Shown: piece by piece, positions 5,502 through 13,827 of the stretch
How the letters are laid out: every line of letters begins with the position of its first letter
Position numbering within the stretch: position 1 is the stretch's first letter
Origin: a virus
Virus record (IMG/VR): IMGVR_UViG_3300037134_000167
Location: 1-21,255 of that record
Length of the DNA stretch: 21,255 nucleotides
Reading direction: 5' to 3' (one strand)
Notes under the pieces: generated by a model
What the model was told of the DNA's origin: nothing
The model's database searches: none
What the model saw: the letters and a program-made list of their open reading frames with translations, nothing else
Made by a program: the position numbers and the translations under genes

Positions 5502-6286
5502 TGCCATCATCCCCCGGCGGTATTTGTAGATCGTGCAATAGCCGCGCCACTGCAGGAGGTTACTGCGATCGTCATCAGCACACAAAGCGCGAACAGGATC
5601 ATCTCTACGACAGGTATCGCGCTGATGATCCTGTACGTGCACTATATCGTTGCAAGCGCTGGCTGCGTGTAAGACAAGTTGTGCTGCGCCGAGATGCGCT
5701 GTGTGTGTCGTGCGGTCACCGAGCAGCCACTGACGTTGACCACATCTTGTCGGCGAGAATCGTGCTGGATAACTGGGGACGCGATGCGTTCTATGACGTG
5801 GATCGACTTCAAGGTTTATGTCATAAGTGCCATAGTCAGAAAACTGCTGTCGAATGCGGTTTCACGGGTAAGAAGGGCACGAAGATCACTGATCTCGGTG
5901 ATCGCAGCAACACAACAGTTGTGTGCGGACAAGCAGGGAGCGGCAAGAGCACCTACGTTGAAAACCACAAGCAACCTATGGATGCGGTGTTCGATTACGA
6001 CGTTATTATGCACGAGATTACCGGCTTGCCTATGCATCAAGGCTTGCCTGGCGCTGTAGGTAGTGTCCTTGCACAGCGCGATCAGTGGATCGAAGCTACG
6101 AGATACAACAACAACCACTGTTGGTTGATCGTCAGTTCGCCTAAGGCTGCCATCGTGGGAATGATGCGCGATGCTGGTGCCGCAGTGATCACGATGGACA
6201 CCTCTGATGAGGAGTGTCAGCGGCGTCTGAGACAGCGCTTTATCACTGAGACGATGCAACAAACCTCAGCAAACACGCACGTTTGA
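5501..6286 (+). CDS. HNH endonuclease fused to a P-loop (kinase-like) domain
   Basis: The 261-residue product starts at the ATG that overlaps the previous stop (TGATG). Residues 9-25 form a small Cys/His knuckle (CRSC, then CDRH). An HNH nuclease domain follows at about 65-112, with C68-V-S-C71, the D80-H81 active-site pair and C107-H-K-C110. After a short linker comes a P-loop domain: Walker A GQAGSGKS (143-150), then FDYDVI (164-169), and a late VITMDTSDEECQRRLRQR stretch typical of small nucleotide or polynucleotide kinase-like folds. HNH proteins next to terminase genes assist DNA packaging cleavage in several phages. The fused P-loop suggests end processing or ATP-dependent control, which is inference. 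Confidence 0.8.
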   Translation: MPSSPGGICRSCNSRATAGGYCDRHQHTKREQDHLYDRYRADDPVRALYRCKRWLRVRQVVLRRDALCVSCGHRAATDVDHILSARIVLDNWGRDAFYDVDRLQGLCHKCHSQKTAVECGFTGKKGTKITDLGDRSNTTVVCGQAGSGKSTYVENHKQPMDAVFDYDVIMHEITGLPMHQGLPGAVGSVLAQRDQWIEATRYNNNHCWLIVSSPKAAIVGMMRDAGAAVITMDTSDEECQRRLRQRFITETMQQTSANTHV

Positions 6287-6287
6287 T

Positions 6288-6388
6288 GCCCCGTGCGGGG
6301 CGGTGGTCGTGTTGGCCATATCGGACTACCCCGTGGGGGTCTCCATCTCTAAAAGGAGGTCGTCTGCGGCCCGGCGACGCACATTTTT
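6288..6388 (+). promoter_or_regulatory. Structured leader or attenuator before the terminase small subunit
   Basis: Hairpins GCCCC-GTGC-GGGGC (6288-6301) and ACCCC-GTG-GGGGT (6328-6340) are followed by AAAAGGAGGT (6351-6360), a near-ideal ribosome-binding site with no start codon at a usable distance. Next comes GTCGTC (6359-6364) pairing with GGCGAC (6373-6378), and TTTTT at 6384-6388. The GGTGGTC (6302-6308)/GACTACC (6324-6330) pairing competes with the second hairpin. This resembles an attenuator, but function is unproven. Confidence 0.4.
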
Positions 6389-6442
6389 CGCTACATAACC
6401 AACTTTTAAGTTTGAGAAATCGGCTTTTTAACCATTGGTCAT

Positions 6443-6832
6443 ATGCCAGGAAAACTACCCACAAGCATTTTAGAGGCAAAGGGAAGTTTCATCACCCATA
6501 AAAATCGGCGGCGGCCAAACGAGCCAACCGTTGATCGCCCGATAGGCAACGCTCCCACCTCAATGTCCAAAGCTGAGCGCAAAGTCTGGCGCGAGTTGGT
6601 GGGCCAGTGCGCTCCCGGCGTACTGATGGAGAGCGATCGCTTGATGTTCGCGGTGTTGGTCCGCCTCGCGAGTAAGTTCTACAACCATGAGCCGATGATG
6701 GTCATGGAGACCAACCAGATGATTTCACTGAGTTCAAAATTCGCCTTGAACCCCGCCGACCGCAGCAAGGTCAGTGTGGAAAAACCGAAGGCATCTTCGC
6801 TCAGTTTATTTCTTGCAAAAAAATCCGCATAA
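6443..6832 (+). CDS. terS: Phage terminase small subunit (P27-like)
   Basis: This 129-residue protein carries the pattern of P27-family small terminases: a basic N-terminus (MPGKLPTSILEAKGSFITHK, then NRRRPNEP), then APTSMSKAERKVWRELVGQC, then an aspartate-containing helix LMESDRLMFAVLVRLASKF, and a helical C-terminal part. It recognises viral DNA and hands it to the large subunit for packaging. The start lacks a good ribosome-binding site; only weak sequence precedes the ATG, and the strong AGGAGG upstream at 6353-6358 is too far away. The large subunit does not follow directly: the capsid gene and a homing-type nuclease lie between them. Confidence 0.85.
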   Translation: MPGKLPTSILEAKGSFITHKNRRRPNEPTVDRPIGNAPTSMSKAERKVWRELVGQCAPGVLMESDRLMFAVLVRLASKFYNHEPMMVMETNQMISLSSKFALNPADRSKVSVEKPKASSLSLFLAKKSA

Positions 6833-6961
6833 CTCAATTACAGATATTAACCATTGAGCAGATGCCCTGTTCCATGGCTCCTATGAGTCCGGCGAACGAG
6901 CCATGCGCCTATCACGCTCCAATGAGCGCCGAGGGTGACATCAACAACAGGATGTATCGCA

Positions 6962-8221
6962 ATGGACACCAAAGTTCTGAACAACCGCAAAAAGGAAATC
7001 CTCGACGCGCAGGAGAAGATGCTCCGCAATGCCTTCGAGACGAAGGTTGCGCTGACCCCCGCCGATGAAGCAACGTTTGCAGGCATGACCAGCGAGCTGG
7101 ACATCATCAACATCACTCTGAGCCGCGCCGCCGCCATCGATAAGGGTCGCGCCGAGGTAGGCGCCCCCCGTGAGTCCGCAGTTGTGACCAACTCCACAGC
7201 CGCGAAGTTTTTTGCCATGGGCGGCTACCACACTGCAACGCCTCTGGCCAATGCCACCCCCGAATATGTGCGCGGGTTTTGGGCATCCCTCCAGAGCAAG
7301 CAGGATCACGAGCGCTTCCTTATTCAAAACGCTTCCCTGGGTGAGGCTGGTTCAGCCGCAGCCGGTGGCGCCCTGGTCCCAGTCGAGGTTGATCCTTCGA
7401 TTCGCGCTCTGCAGATCGAAGAGACCATCGCTCGCTCGTTGAGCCGCGTGATAACCACCCAAATGAACCTGCAACTCCCCTTCCAGTCTGCCTTGACCGT
7501 CTCGGCGCTGAAGCCGGAGTCAAACAGCTCAGGCACCAACGCTTTTGCGTCCAATACGCCGTCCTTTGCTACCACGACTTTGTCCGCTTATGTGGTAGGC
7601 GACTCGGTGACTGCATCATGGGAGCTGCTTCAGGATTCCAAGGCTGCTTCCGATTTCATCACCATGGATTTGCAGCGTTCGATCAGAGTCAAAGAGGAAA
7701 ACCTCTTCGTAAATGGCACCGGCGTCTCGCAGCCCCAGGGTTATCTCGGCAACGCCACGACCGCGACCGGAGCTTCCATCACCGCTGGCGTAGCAACGCT
7801 GGGCATCAACCCAATTCTCGACACCATCGCCAGCCTGAACCGTGCCTACTACGTGGATGCGTCTTGGCTGTGCTCGCGTCAGGAGTTCAACCGCTTGCTC
7901 AAGGCGCAGATGGCGGCCAACCAGTATCAGACCTACGTCACGTTCAACCCGGACGGCACCGCAGCCATCCTCGGCTATCCCGTTGCGTTCTCGGGTGAAA
8001 TGCCCACGTATATCGCATCCCCTGCGACTCAGGGCGTGTGGCAATTCGGAGCGTTCAAATCGTTCGCTTGTATCGGCGACCGTGATGACAGCAACATTCG
8101 CATCAAGGTGCTCGATCAGGTTGCGGCTCTGAATGGTCAGACCGTGATTCTCGGATACCGGCGCACCGACCAGCGTATCTTGCTCGGCCAGGCCGTTGTA
8201 GCATTGAACACCAACGGATAA
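6962..8221 (+). CDS. HK97-type major capsid protein
   Basis: The product has 419 residues from the ATG at 6962; a GTG at 6935 in the same frame is less likely. Residues about 1-80 are helical and charged, like the scaffolding delta domain of HK97 capsid proteins. The remainder follows the HK97 fold pattern: AGGALVPVEV at the N-arm, the P-domain region, FVNGTGVSQPQGYL, the ILDTIASLNRAYYVDASWLC helix region, GYPVAFSGEMP, and a terminal IKVLDQVAALNGQTVILGYR. The delta domain would be removed by the prohead protease encoded at 12937-13824. A strong terminator follows. Lying between the two terminase genes is unusual, since this gene is normally downstream of the protease. Confidence 0.92.
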   Translation: MDTKVLNNRKKEILDAQEKMLRNAFETKVALTPADEATFAGMTSELDIINITLSRAAAIDKGRAEVGAPRESAVVTNSTAAKFFAMGGYHTATPLANATPEYVRGFWASLQSKQDHERFLIQNASLGEAGSAAAGGALVPVEVDPSIRALQIEETIARSLSRVITTQMNLQLPFQSALTVSALKPESNSSGTNAFASNTPSFATTTLSAYVVGDSVTASWELLQDSKAASDFITMDLQRSIRVKEENLFVNGTGVSQPQGYLGNATTATGASITAGVATLGINPILDTIASLNRAYYVDASWLCSRQEFNRLLKAQMAANQYQTYVTFNPDGTAAILGYPVAFSGEMPTYIASPATQGVWQFGAFKSFACIGDRDDSNIRIKVLDQVAALNGQTVILGYRRTDQRILLGQAVVALNTNG

Positions 8222-8242
8222 GTCATCCGCCACCCCAAGAGA

Positions 8243-8267
8243 GCCCACCAACACGGTGGGCTTTTTT
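8243..8267 (+). terminator. Intrinsic terminator after the capsid gene
   Basis: A perfect 7-bp stem, GCCCACC (8243-8249) with GGTGGGC (8255-8261), has a 5-nt loop and six T residues directly after it. It separates the capsid transcript from the nuclease and the large terminase. Confidence 0.92.
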
Positions 8268-8337
8268 GCGCCTACCGAAATTACACAACTCAGGAACGAC
8301 TCGACTTTTGGGTATCTACATTAGAGGCACTTATTCG

Positions 8338-9144
8338 ATGAGTGAGGAAAAACAGTTCTATACGTACCTGTATCTACGGGAGGATGGCACTCCCTTTTAC
8401 GTGGGTAAGGGGCATGGCAAGCGAGCGTATGTAAAACACCGCAATGGACCACCGGTAGATCATGCTCGCATCCTCATCCAGGATCACCCATCTGAGCAAG
8501 ATGCCCTTGCAGCCGAGATATTTTTGATTGCTTATTACGGTCGCAAAGATATAGGCACCGGGATACTCCGTAACCTCACGGATGGCGGTGAGAACCCGCC
8601 AAGCTCAAAGGGTAAACATGCCTCGGCAGCGACACGGGCTAAGATGCGCAAGCCCAAGCCATTGGGTCACGGGCAGGCTGTGAGCCGTGGCCGCATGGGG
8701 ATGGTTTTTACCGAGGAGCACTGCCAGCACATGCGTGAATCGCGACTCGGCGTGCCTAGCCAAAAAGTCATTAACCTCATTGGACAACAATTTGGCCGGT
8801 TGTATGTACTTGCCAGATCACACAATGTGGGTGTGGAGGCTGCATGGTTGTGTCGGTGTAATTGTGGCACCGAAAAAGTGATACGGGGGAGTGCTCTAAG
8901 AGAGCGCATGACGCGGAGTTGTGGCTGTCTGCATAGGGAGTTAACCTCGTTGGCCCACCGCAAAGACCTAACTGGACAAGTGTTTGGTCGCCTCACCGCC
9001 ATAAAGCGTGATGGGCACATCAACAATGAGATCGCTTGGCTGTGTCGGTGCGATTGTGGAAAAACAAGAAGGGTCGCCTATCCGCCTAAGTTTGCCTCCA
9101 CAAAAAAGTGCGGCTGCAACCGCCCGGGGGTTGTATGCCAATGA
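8338..9144 (+). CDS. GIY-YIG homing-type endonuclease with NUMOD3-like motifs and two CxCxCG repeats
   Basis: The 268-residue protein begins with a GIY-YIG domain (about 7-90): FYTYLYLREDGTPFYVGKGH, a basic helix, and AAEIFLIAYYG carrying the family glutamate. Two NUMOD3-like stretches follow (SKGKHASAATRAKMRK and FTEEHCQHMRESRLG). The C-terminal half has two copies of a roughly 60-residue repeat: IGQQFGRLYVL...WLCRCNCG...SCGCL and LTGQVFGRLTAI...WLCRCDCG...KCGCN. These probably bind metal and DNA. This is the layout of mobile homing endonucleases. The ATG at 8338 is preferred, with GAGG about 10 nt upstream. The gene sits between the capsid terminator and the large terminase, and its stop overlaps a terminase start codon. 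Confidence 0.85.
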   Translation: MSEEKQFYTYLYLREDGTPFYVGKGHGKRAYVKHRNGPPVDHARILIQDHPSEQDALAAEIFLIAYYGRKDIGTGILRNLTDGGENPPSSKGKHASAATRAKMRKPKPLGHGQAVSRGRMGMVFTEEHCQHMRESRLGVPSQKVINLIGQQFGRLYVLARSHNVGVEAAWLCRCNCGTEKVIRGSALRERMTRSCGCLHRELTSLAHRKDLTGQVFGRLTAIKRDGHINNEIAWLCRCDCGKTRRVAYPPKFASTKKCGCNRPGVVCQ

Positions 9145-10889
9145 CCCTCCTCTCCAACAACGGTATCCTTGGTGCTCCTCCCGCTGAGTACACCGCTGAG
9201 CAGTACATCGCTGGTGTACTTGATGGCTCTGTGGTTGTAGGCCCGTGGATCAGGAAAGCGATCCAGCGCCACATAGATGATCTCAGGCGCACCGACATCC
9301 GCTTCTCCCCAGAGGCGGGCCAGTATGTGATCTCGTTTCTCGAAACTTATTGCATTCCATCCGCTCAGACCACCCCCATTGTTTTGATGCCCTGGCAGCG
9401 TGCCGTCCTGTACGTCGTATATGGATGGCAGCGCCTGGATGGTTCCCGCCGCTTCCGCCGCTGTGCATTGGAGGTGGCCAAAAAACAAGGAAAAACGGGA
9501 CTCTGCGCTGGTTTGGCCTTATACCATCTACTCGCAGATGGCGAGTTAAGCGCCCGTGTTTTCTGCGCCGCCACGGCCCGCAAGCAAGCGATGGAGGTTT
9601 TCTCGGAGGCCGTCGCGATGCGCGACAAGCACCCCGAGTTATCAGCGGCTATCCACAAATATGGCAACTCACCAGTGCTGTCGCTGTATGTGCCCGATAG
9701 TAATTCTCGGCTCTCACCCCTTGCACGCGGCGCAGATTCAAGCGACGGCGCAATTGTGTCTGCCTCAATCTGCGACGAGATGCATCGTTGGCCGATGTCG
9801 AACAACCTATGGTCGATTTTGAGATATGGAGGAGATACCCGTCGCCAGCCTCTCATGTGGTTAATCACCACAGCCGGTAGCTCAGCTAATAAGTCCACAC
9901 TTTATTGGGGAGAGCACGAGTATTGCACCCGCATCCTTGACGGCATGGTCGAGGATGATGAGGTCGCAGCCTTCATTTTCTGTTTAGACCCCAAGGACGA
10001 CTACCGCGAAAAAAAGAATTGGGTGAAGCCCAACCCCTCCTTGGGGTACATCCTTCCCCTCAGTGCCCTGGAAAATCAGTTTGCTGAATCTCAAGGCAAA
10101 CCCACCGCGCTCGGTGAATTTTTACGCTTCAGAATGAATTTGTGGAGCGACCTAGCCAGCGATCCAGCCCTCGAAATCGAACGCTGGGACGCTTGCGCCA
10201 CCGAAGACCTCTCAACCCACCCGGACCCTAAGCGTCTCCGCGCCGATCTTATTGCCTCACTTAAGGGCCGCACCTGTTTTGGAGGCATCGACTTAGCCCC
10301 AAAAATCGACACTTCTGCCCTTGTTTTGCTGTTTCCGCCCGCTAAATCCGGCGAAAAGTGGTCAACTCTTGAGTATTTCTGGTGCCCCGGGGATAACATC
10401 CAGGATCGCGTGAAACGCGACCATGTTCCATATGATATTTGGTCGCGTGATGGCTTCATCGTTCCCACCCCAGGCAACCTCACCGATGTCCGTTATATCG
10501 CCGATCAGATCACCGAACTCACCAAGCAATTTGACCTTCGCGAGATTGCCTACGACTCCGCCTGGTCCTCAGAGCTAATTCGCATGCTCAGTGAGTCTGG
10601 CTTCGCGATGAACAAGCTCGTAGATTACCCACAATCCCACTTAAAAATGAATGCCCCTTGCTGTGAGCTTATGCGCAAGGTTCTGCGCCAAGAGTTCGCG
10701 CACGCAGGCAACCCAGTTATGCGCTGGCAAATTTCCAACCTCAGGTGGAACACGCAGCGCGGCACCGGATTCATCCGCCCCGCCAAAGATCGCAACCGGG
10801 AGAAGATCGACGGCTGCTCCTCTCTCATCATGGCCCTCGCCCGGGCCACTGACCCAGACAATCAACAAAAAAAGAAAGTGTGGTGGTAG
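9135..10889 (+). CDS. terL: Phage terminase large subunit
   Basis: The 584-residue packaging motor has both expected domains. The ATPase domain shows a Walker A variant LEVAKKQGKTG (112-122) and a Walker B IVSASICDEMH with D214-E215. The C-terminal RNase H-like nuclease shows three acidic sites: D386 in GIDLAPK, D474 in IAYDSAW and D559 in KIDGCSS. The ATG at 9141 overlaps the previous stop as ATGA and is an equally good start; a GTG at 9108 is less likely. It packages and cuts concatemeric phage DNA at the portal. Separation from the small subunit by the capsid gene and a homing-type nuclease suggests rearrangement. Confidence 0.93.
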   Translation: MPMTLLSNNGILGAPPAEYTAEQYIAGVLDGSVVVGPWIRKAIQRHIDDLRRTDIRFSPEAGQYVISFLETYCIPSAQTTPIVLMPWQRAVLYVVYGWQRLDGSRRFRRCALEVAKKQGKTGLCAGLALYHLLADGELSARVFCAATARKQAMEVFSEAVAMRDKHPELSAAIHKYGNSPVLSLYVPDSNSRLSPLARGADSSDGAIVSASICDEMHRWPMSNNLWSILRYGGDTRRQPLMWLITTAGSSANKSTLYWGEHEYCTRILDGMVEDDEVAAFIFCLDPKDDYREKKNWVKPNPSLGYILPLSALENQFAESQGKPTALGEFLRFRMNLWSDLASDPALEIERWDACATEDLSTHPDPKRLRADLIASLKGRTCFGGIDLAPKIDTSALVLLFPPAKSGEKWSTLEYFWCPGDNIQDRVKRDHVPYDIWSRDGFIVPTPGNLTDVRYIADQITELTKQFDLREIAYDSAWSSELIRMLSESGFAMNKLVDYPQSHLKMNAPCCELMRKVLRQEFAHAGNPVMRWQISNLRWNTQRGTGFIRPAKDRNREKIDGCSSLIMALARATDPDNQQKKKVWW

Positions 10890-10890
10890 C

Positions 10891-11241
10891 ATGGCCGATC
10901 GTGGACGCAAACGCAAACTGAGTTATGAGGCTGTAATCGCCTTCGCGGCAGCCAACCCCACCATGATTCAAGCAGAGATCGCAAATGCCTTTGCCACCAC
11001 GCAGAGCCGCATCAGCCACATCCTGCGCGAGGGTGGAATCCATGGAGTGCATTCTGGTCGCCCACTCAAGCAGCGCCCCGGCCAGTCCGATGAGGAATAC
11101 AAGTGGGAGCAGATACTGCATGATGCTGGGTTAGGCATGGATCGCGGCCTCCGCCTTCAAAACCAGCGCATCCTATATGGATACGATGCCGCAAAAGCTG
11201 CACTGGATGATAGCAGCGCCACCTGTAATGCAAATTACTAA
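10891..11241 (+). CDS. Small HTH DNA-binding protein between large terminase and portal
   Basis: The 116-residue product starts 1 nt after the terminase stop. It opens with a basic, AT-hook-like MADRGRKRK. An HTH follows at about 15-50: YEAVIAFAAANPTMIQAEIA, then NAFATTQSRISHILRE. The second half is helical with LHDAGLGMDRGLRLQNQRIL. No catalytic motif is visible. The position inside the packaging genes suggests a role in DNA recognition during packaging or late gene control, and a second small-terminase-like function is conceivable. No family was recognised. Confidence 0.8.
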   Translation: MADRGRKRKLSYEAVIAFAAANPTMIQAEIANAFATTQSRISHILREGGIHGVHSGRPLKQRPGQSDEEYKWEQILHDAGLGMDRGLRLQNQRILYGYDAAKAALDDSSATCNANY

Positions 11242-11261
11242 CCCTTAGGTTGAGAGTACAA

Positions 11262-12947
11262 ATGGGCCTATCCAGTCGTATTAGAGCGAGTTTTTCAGCT
11301 TTCCGAAATTCTGGGGAGAGCACACTAGCGTCCCCCAGCTCCGAGCTGGTGCATGCGCTCGTTGGTCTGCCCGCTGCCGCCGGAAAAGTTGTTACTCGCG
11401 AAACTGCTATCCGCGTGTCGGCATTTTTAGGCGGCGTGAAAATGCTGAGCAACGACCTCGCCAAGATGCCTCTGATTCTGCGTGAAACCAAGAAGGTGGC
11501 TGGCCGCCAGCGCACACAGCCCGCGATCGACGAGCCTCTGTATTCGCTGCTAAAGGACTGCCCAAACCAATACCAGACCTCCTATCAGATGCGCTGGTTC
11601 CTTGCCAGCCAGTTGATCATGAATTCAAATTGTTACTGCCAAAAAATCACCGACCAAGCTGGTGACATCACCGCACTTATTCCATTGAACGCCTGGCACA
11701 CGACCCCTTTTTGGGATCGAAGCACGAATCCTCCTACCCTCAAGTATCGGTACACCAATGCGGGCCAGGGCGGAATGACAGAGTTTACTCAGGATCAAAT
11801 CTGGCATGTGTCTGCACTCAACCTCGAAGGATTCGGCCTCGAAGGTTCCCCCACCATTCTTCTCGCCAAGGAGGCGCTGTCGCTGCTCATGGCAGCGGAG
11901 GAGGTAGCGGGGCGCAACTTTGCAAATGGCTTGGGCATGAGCGGCTTCATCTCATTTCCGGATGCCGACCAGGCACCGGATGAAAAGGCCGGACAAAACA
12001 TCATCGATCGACTGCGTAAGGACTTCGCCGGTTCGCAAAATGCGGGCAAGTTCTCGATCATCCCTGGTAACGGGAAGTTCGAGAAAATGTCATTTAACGC
12101 TGCTGAATCACAACTTCTGGAGTCGCGTAAGTGGTCAGAGCAAGAAGTCGTGCGCTTCCTCGGTGGCGCTCCGCTGCTGGTGAAGATGGGCCTCGGAGAG
12201 CAAAATTCCACCTACGCGAGTTCCTCAGCCTTTTTGGACGAATACTTCAACACTTCGTTGTTGCCCTATACAGCCGCGATAGAGCAGTCGATTACTCGCG
12301 ATCTCATCCCGCGCAAGAAGTGGGGTAAGCTCTATGCAAAACACAGTGCCGACATCATCCTTCGTGGTTCTCCAAAGGAGAGAGCCCAAACCAACTCGGC
12401 CCTGATCAATAGCTGGCAGATGACGCCGAATGAGGCACGCCTGCTTGAGGATCGTGACTCCATCGAGGGCGGAGACTTCTTATCAGGCCCGGCGAACGGA
12501 GCCATTTACAACCCAGTTACGGGTGAATTTTTCATCCCCGGCCAAAAGATACCTGATGCAGATGATCCGGACGATGCAAATGAGGAGTCAGGTGAGTCTG
12601 CTCCCGATGTGCCTGGCCCAGATGCAGCCGGTGATGGTGATGGCAACACGGAGCCACCTTTCAAGCATCCCGCGCCGCCAAAGCCAGCGAAGAAGCCCGC
12701 CAAGAAGGCTGTCCCGGCCAAGCCCAATAAGGCTAACGCCCGCCTTCAGGCCCTCGCCAACAGCATGGCCGACCGCGTGATGCGCAAAGAGTTAAAGTCA
12801 GCTCCGGATGCTAAATTCGTGGCCGAGGTATTGAGTGTCGACATCGAGGCTGCCACCGAATATGTTGAGTCGCGCAAAAGTTTGAACGATGAAGAGGCCC
12901 GCGCAGCATTAGTCGCTCTGGCCGTGGGAGACGACAATGACCAATAA
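11262..12947 (+). CDS. HK97-type portal protein
   Basis: The 561-residue portal forms the dodecameric channel at the capsid vertex. Family hallmarks are VSAFLGGVKMLSNDLAKMPL, the LLKDCPNQYQTSYQMRWFLA stretch, IWHVSALNLEGFGLEGSPTI, FANGLGMSGFI, GGAPLLVKMGLGEQNSTYAS, and the wing/stem helix with TPNEARLLEDRDSIEGG. After about residue 435 there is an extension not needed for the fold: an acidic stretch, a Lys/Pro/Ala-rich stretch (PKPAKKPAKKAVPAKPNK), and a helical tail. The ATG at 11262 is preferred over the TTG at 11250. The 3' end overlaps the protease start by 11 bp. Confidence 0.93.
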   Translation: MGLSSRIRASFSAFRNSGESTLASPSSELVHALVGLPAAAGKVVTRETAIRVSAFLGGVKMLSNDLAKMPLILRETKKVAGRQRTQPAIDEPLYSLLKDCPNQYQTSYQMRWFLASQLIMNSNCYCQKITDQAGDITALIPLNAWHTTPFWDRSTNPPTLKYRYTNAGQGGMTEFTQDQIWHVSALNLEGFGLEGSPTILLAKEALSLLMAAEEVAGRNFANGLGMSGFISFPDADQAPDEKAGQNIIDRLRKDFAGSQNAGKFSIIPGNGKFEKMSFNAAESQLLESRKWSEQEVVRFLGGAPLLVKMGLGEQNSTYASSSAFLDEYFNTSLLPYTAAIEQSITRDLIPRKKWGKLYAKHSADIILRGSPKERAQTNSALINSWQMTPNEARLLEDRDSIEGGDFLSGPANGAIYNPVTGEFFIPGQKIPDADDPDDANEESGESAPDVPGPDAAGDGDGNTEPPFKHPAPPKPAKKPAKKAVPAKPNKANARLQALANSMADRVMRKELKSAPDAKFVAEVLSVDIEAATEYVESRKSLNDEEARAALVALAVGDDNDQ

Positions 12948-13824
12948 GTTTTTCAACGCGGATCAATCGAACGGGACACTCACTCTGTCGTTCTACGACA
13001 TGATCGGCGATATGGGATACGGCGACGACGGTGACAGCGCTACACCTGCCATGGTCGCGAACGCACTAAAGGGTGACTTCGACAACATCGAGCTACACCT
13101 CAACTCTCCTGGGGGGGACGCTTTCGCGGGCGTGGCAATTTACAACCTGCTTAAGGCGTGCTCCAAGCCGGTCAACGTGATCGTTGACGGCCTGGCTGCG
13201 TCTGCTGCATCGATCGTAGCAATGGCCGGTGACAACATCACGATGTGCGCTGGGAGTACCCTCATGATCCACGAGGCTATGGCCATGGCGTTTGGCAACG
13301 CCGCCGACATGACCAAGATGGCGGACACGCTGACCACCGTTACGAGTGGCATTGCCGACATCTACGTTGCGCGGACCGGTCTGCCAAAGAAGGACGTGCT
13401 CGCGATGCAAGCCGAAGAGACATGGATGAGCGCGGACGACGCTGTGAAGAAGGGTTTCGCGACCTCGGTCAACAAGGACCAGTCCGCCGTCAAAAACTGC
13501 TTCGACCTGAAGCGATTTCGCAACGCGCCTGCCGCTCTCAAGATTGAGGCAAAGGTTGAGGAGCCGCCTGCCCCACAATGCACGTGCATCATGGATGGCT
13601 CGGTGCATTGCAATATCCACCCCGACGGTCCAGTAGTCACCAATATCAAAGCCGCCACCGAGTGTGAGTGTGAGTGCCAGCCCTGCGTTGACGGTGACTG
13701 CACCGGTTGCACGGGCGATCCTTGTGACTGCGTTGGATGCACATGCTCGCAGCATACGCAGGCAGCAGGCAACTCCAACTTGACCCTGTTCAGGCTGCAA
13801 CTGGAGCTAAATAGGAGGAAGTAA
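12937..13824 (+). CDS. ClpP-type prohead protease with a cysteine-rich C-terminal tail
   Basis: The 295-residue protein has a ClpP/S49-like serine protease domain at about 1-175: LNSPGGDAFAGVAIYNLL for the oxyanion region, GLAASAASIVAMAG with the likely nucleophile S89, and MIHEAM with H112. EETWMSADDAVKKGF fills the place of the third catalytic region. It would cleave the capsid delta domain during prohead maturation. Residues about 204-262 form a separate tail with 13 cysteines in CxC and CxxC spacing (CTC, ECECECQPC, DCTGC, PCDCVGCTC), resembling a metal-binding module. The ATG overlaps the portal 3' end by 11 bp, so translation is coupled. Confidence 0.88.
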   Translation: MTNKFFNADQSNGTLTLSFYDMIGDMGYGDDGDSATPAMVANALKGDFDNIELHLNSPGGDAFAGVAIYNLLKACSKPVNVIVDGLAASAASIVAMAGDNITMCAGSTLMIHEAMAMAFGNAADMTKMADTLTTVTSGIADIYVARTGLPKKDVLAMQAEETWMSADDAVKKGFATSVNKDQSAVKNCFDLKRFRNAPAALKIEAKVEEPPAPQCTCIMDGSVHCNIHPDGPVVTNIKAATECECECQPCVDGDCTGCTGDPCDCVGCTCSQHTQAAGNSNLTLFRLQLELNRRK

Positions 13825-13827
13825 TCC

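Noticed and set aside
6286-6501. A 71-codon plus-strand frame whose ATG overlaps the HNH-fusion stop as TGATG
   Set aside because: It runs through GC hairpins and then overlaps the small terminase out of frame. Its composition is not protein-like. Kept only as a weak alternative.
13093-13800. A 235-codon minus-strand frame opposite the prohead protease
   Set aside because: It is antisense to a well-supported coding region and has no recognisable motif; it is a GC-rich shadow frame.
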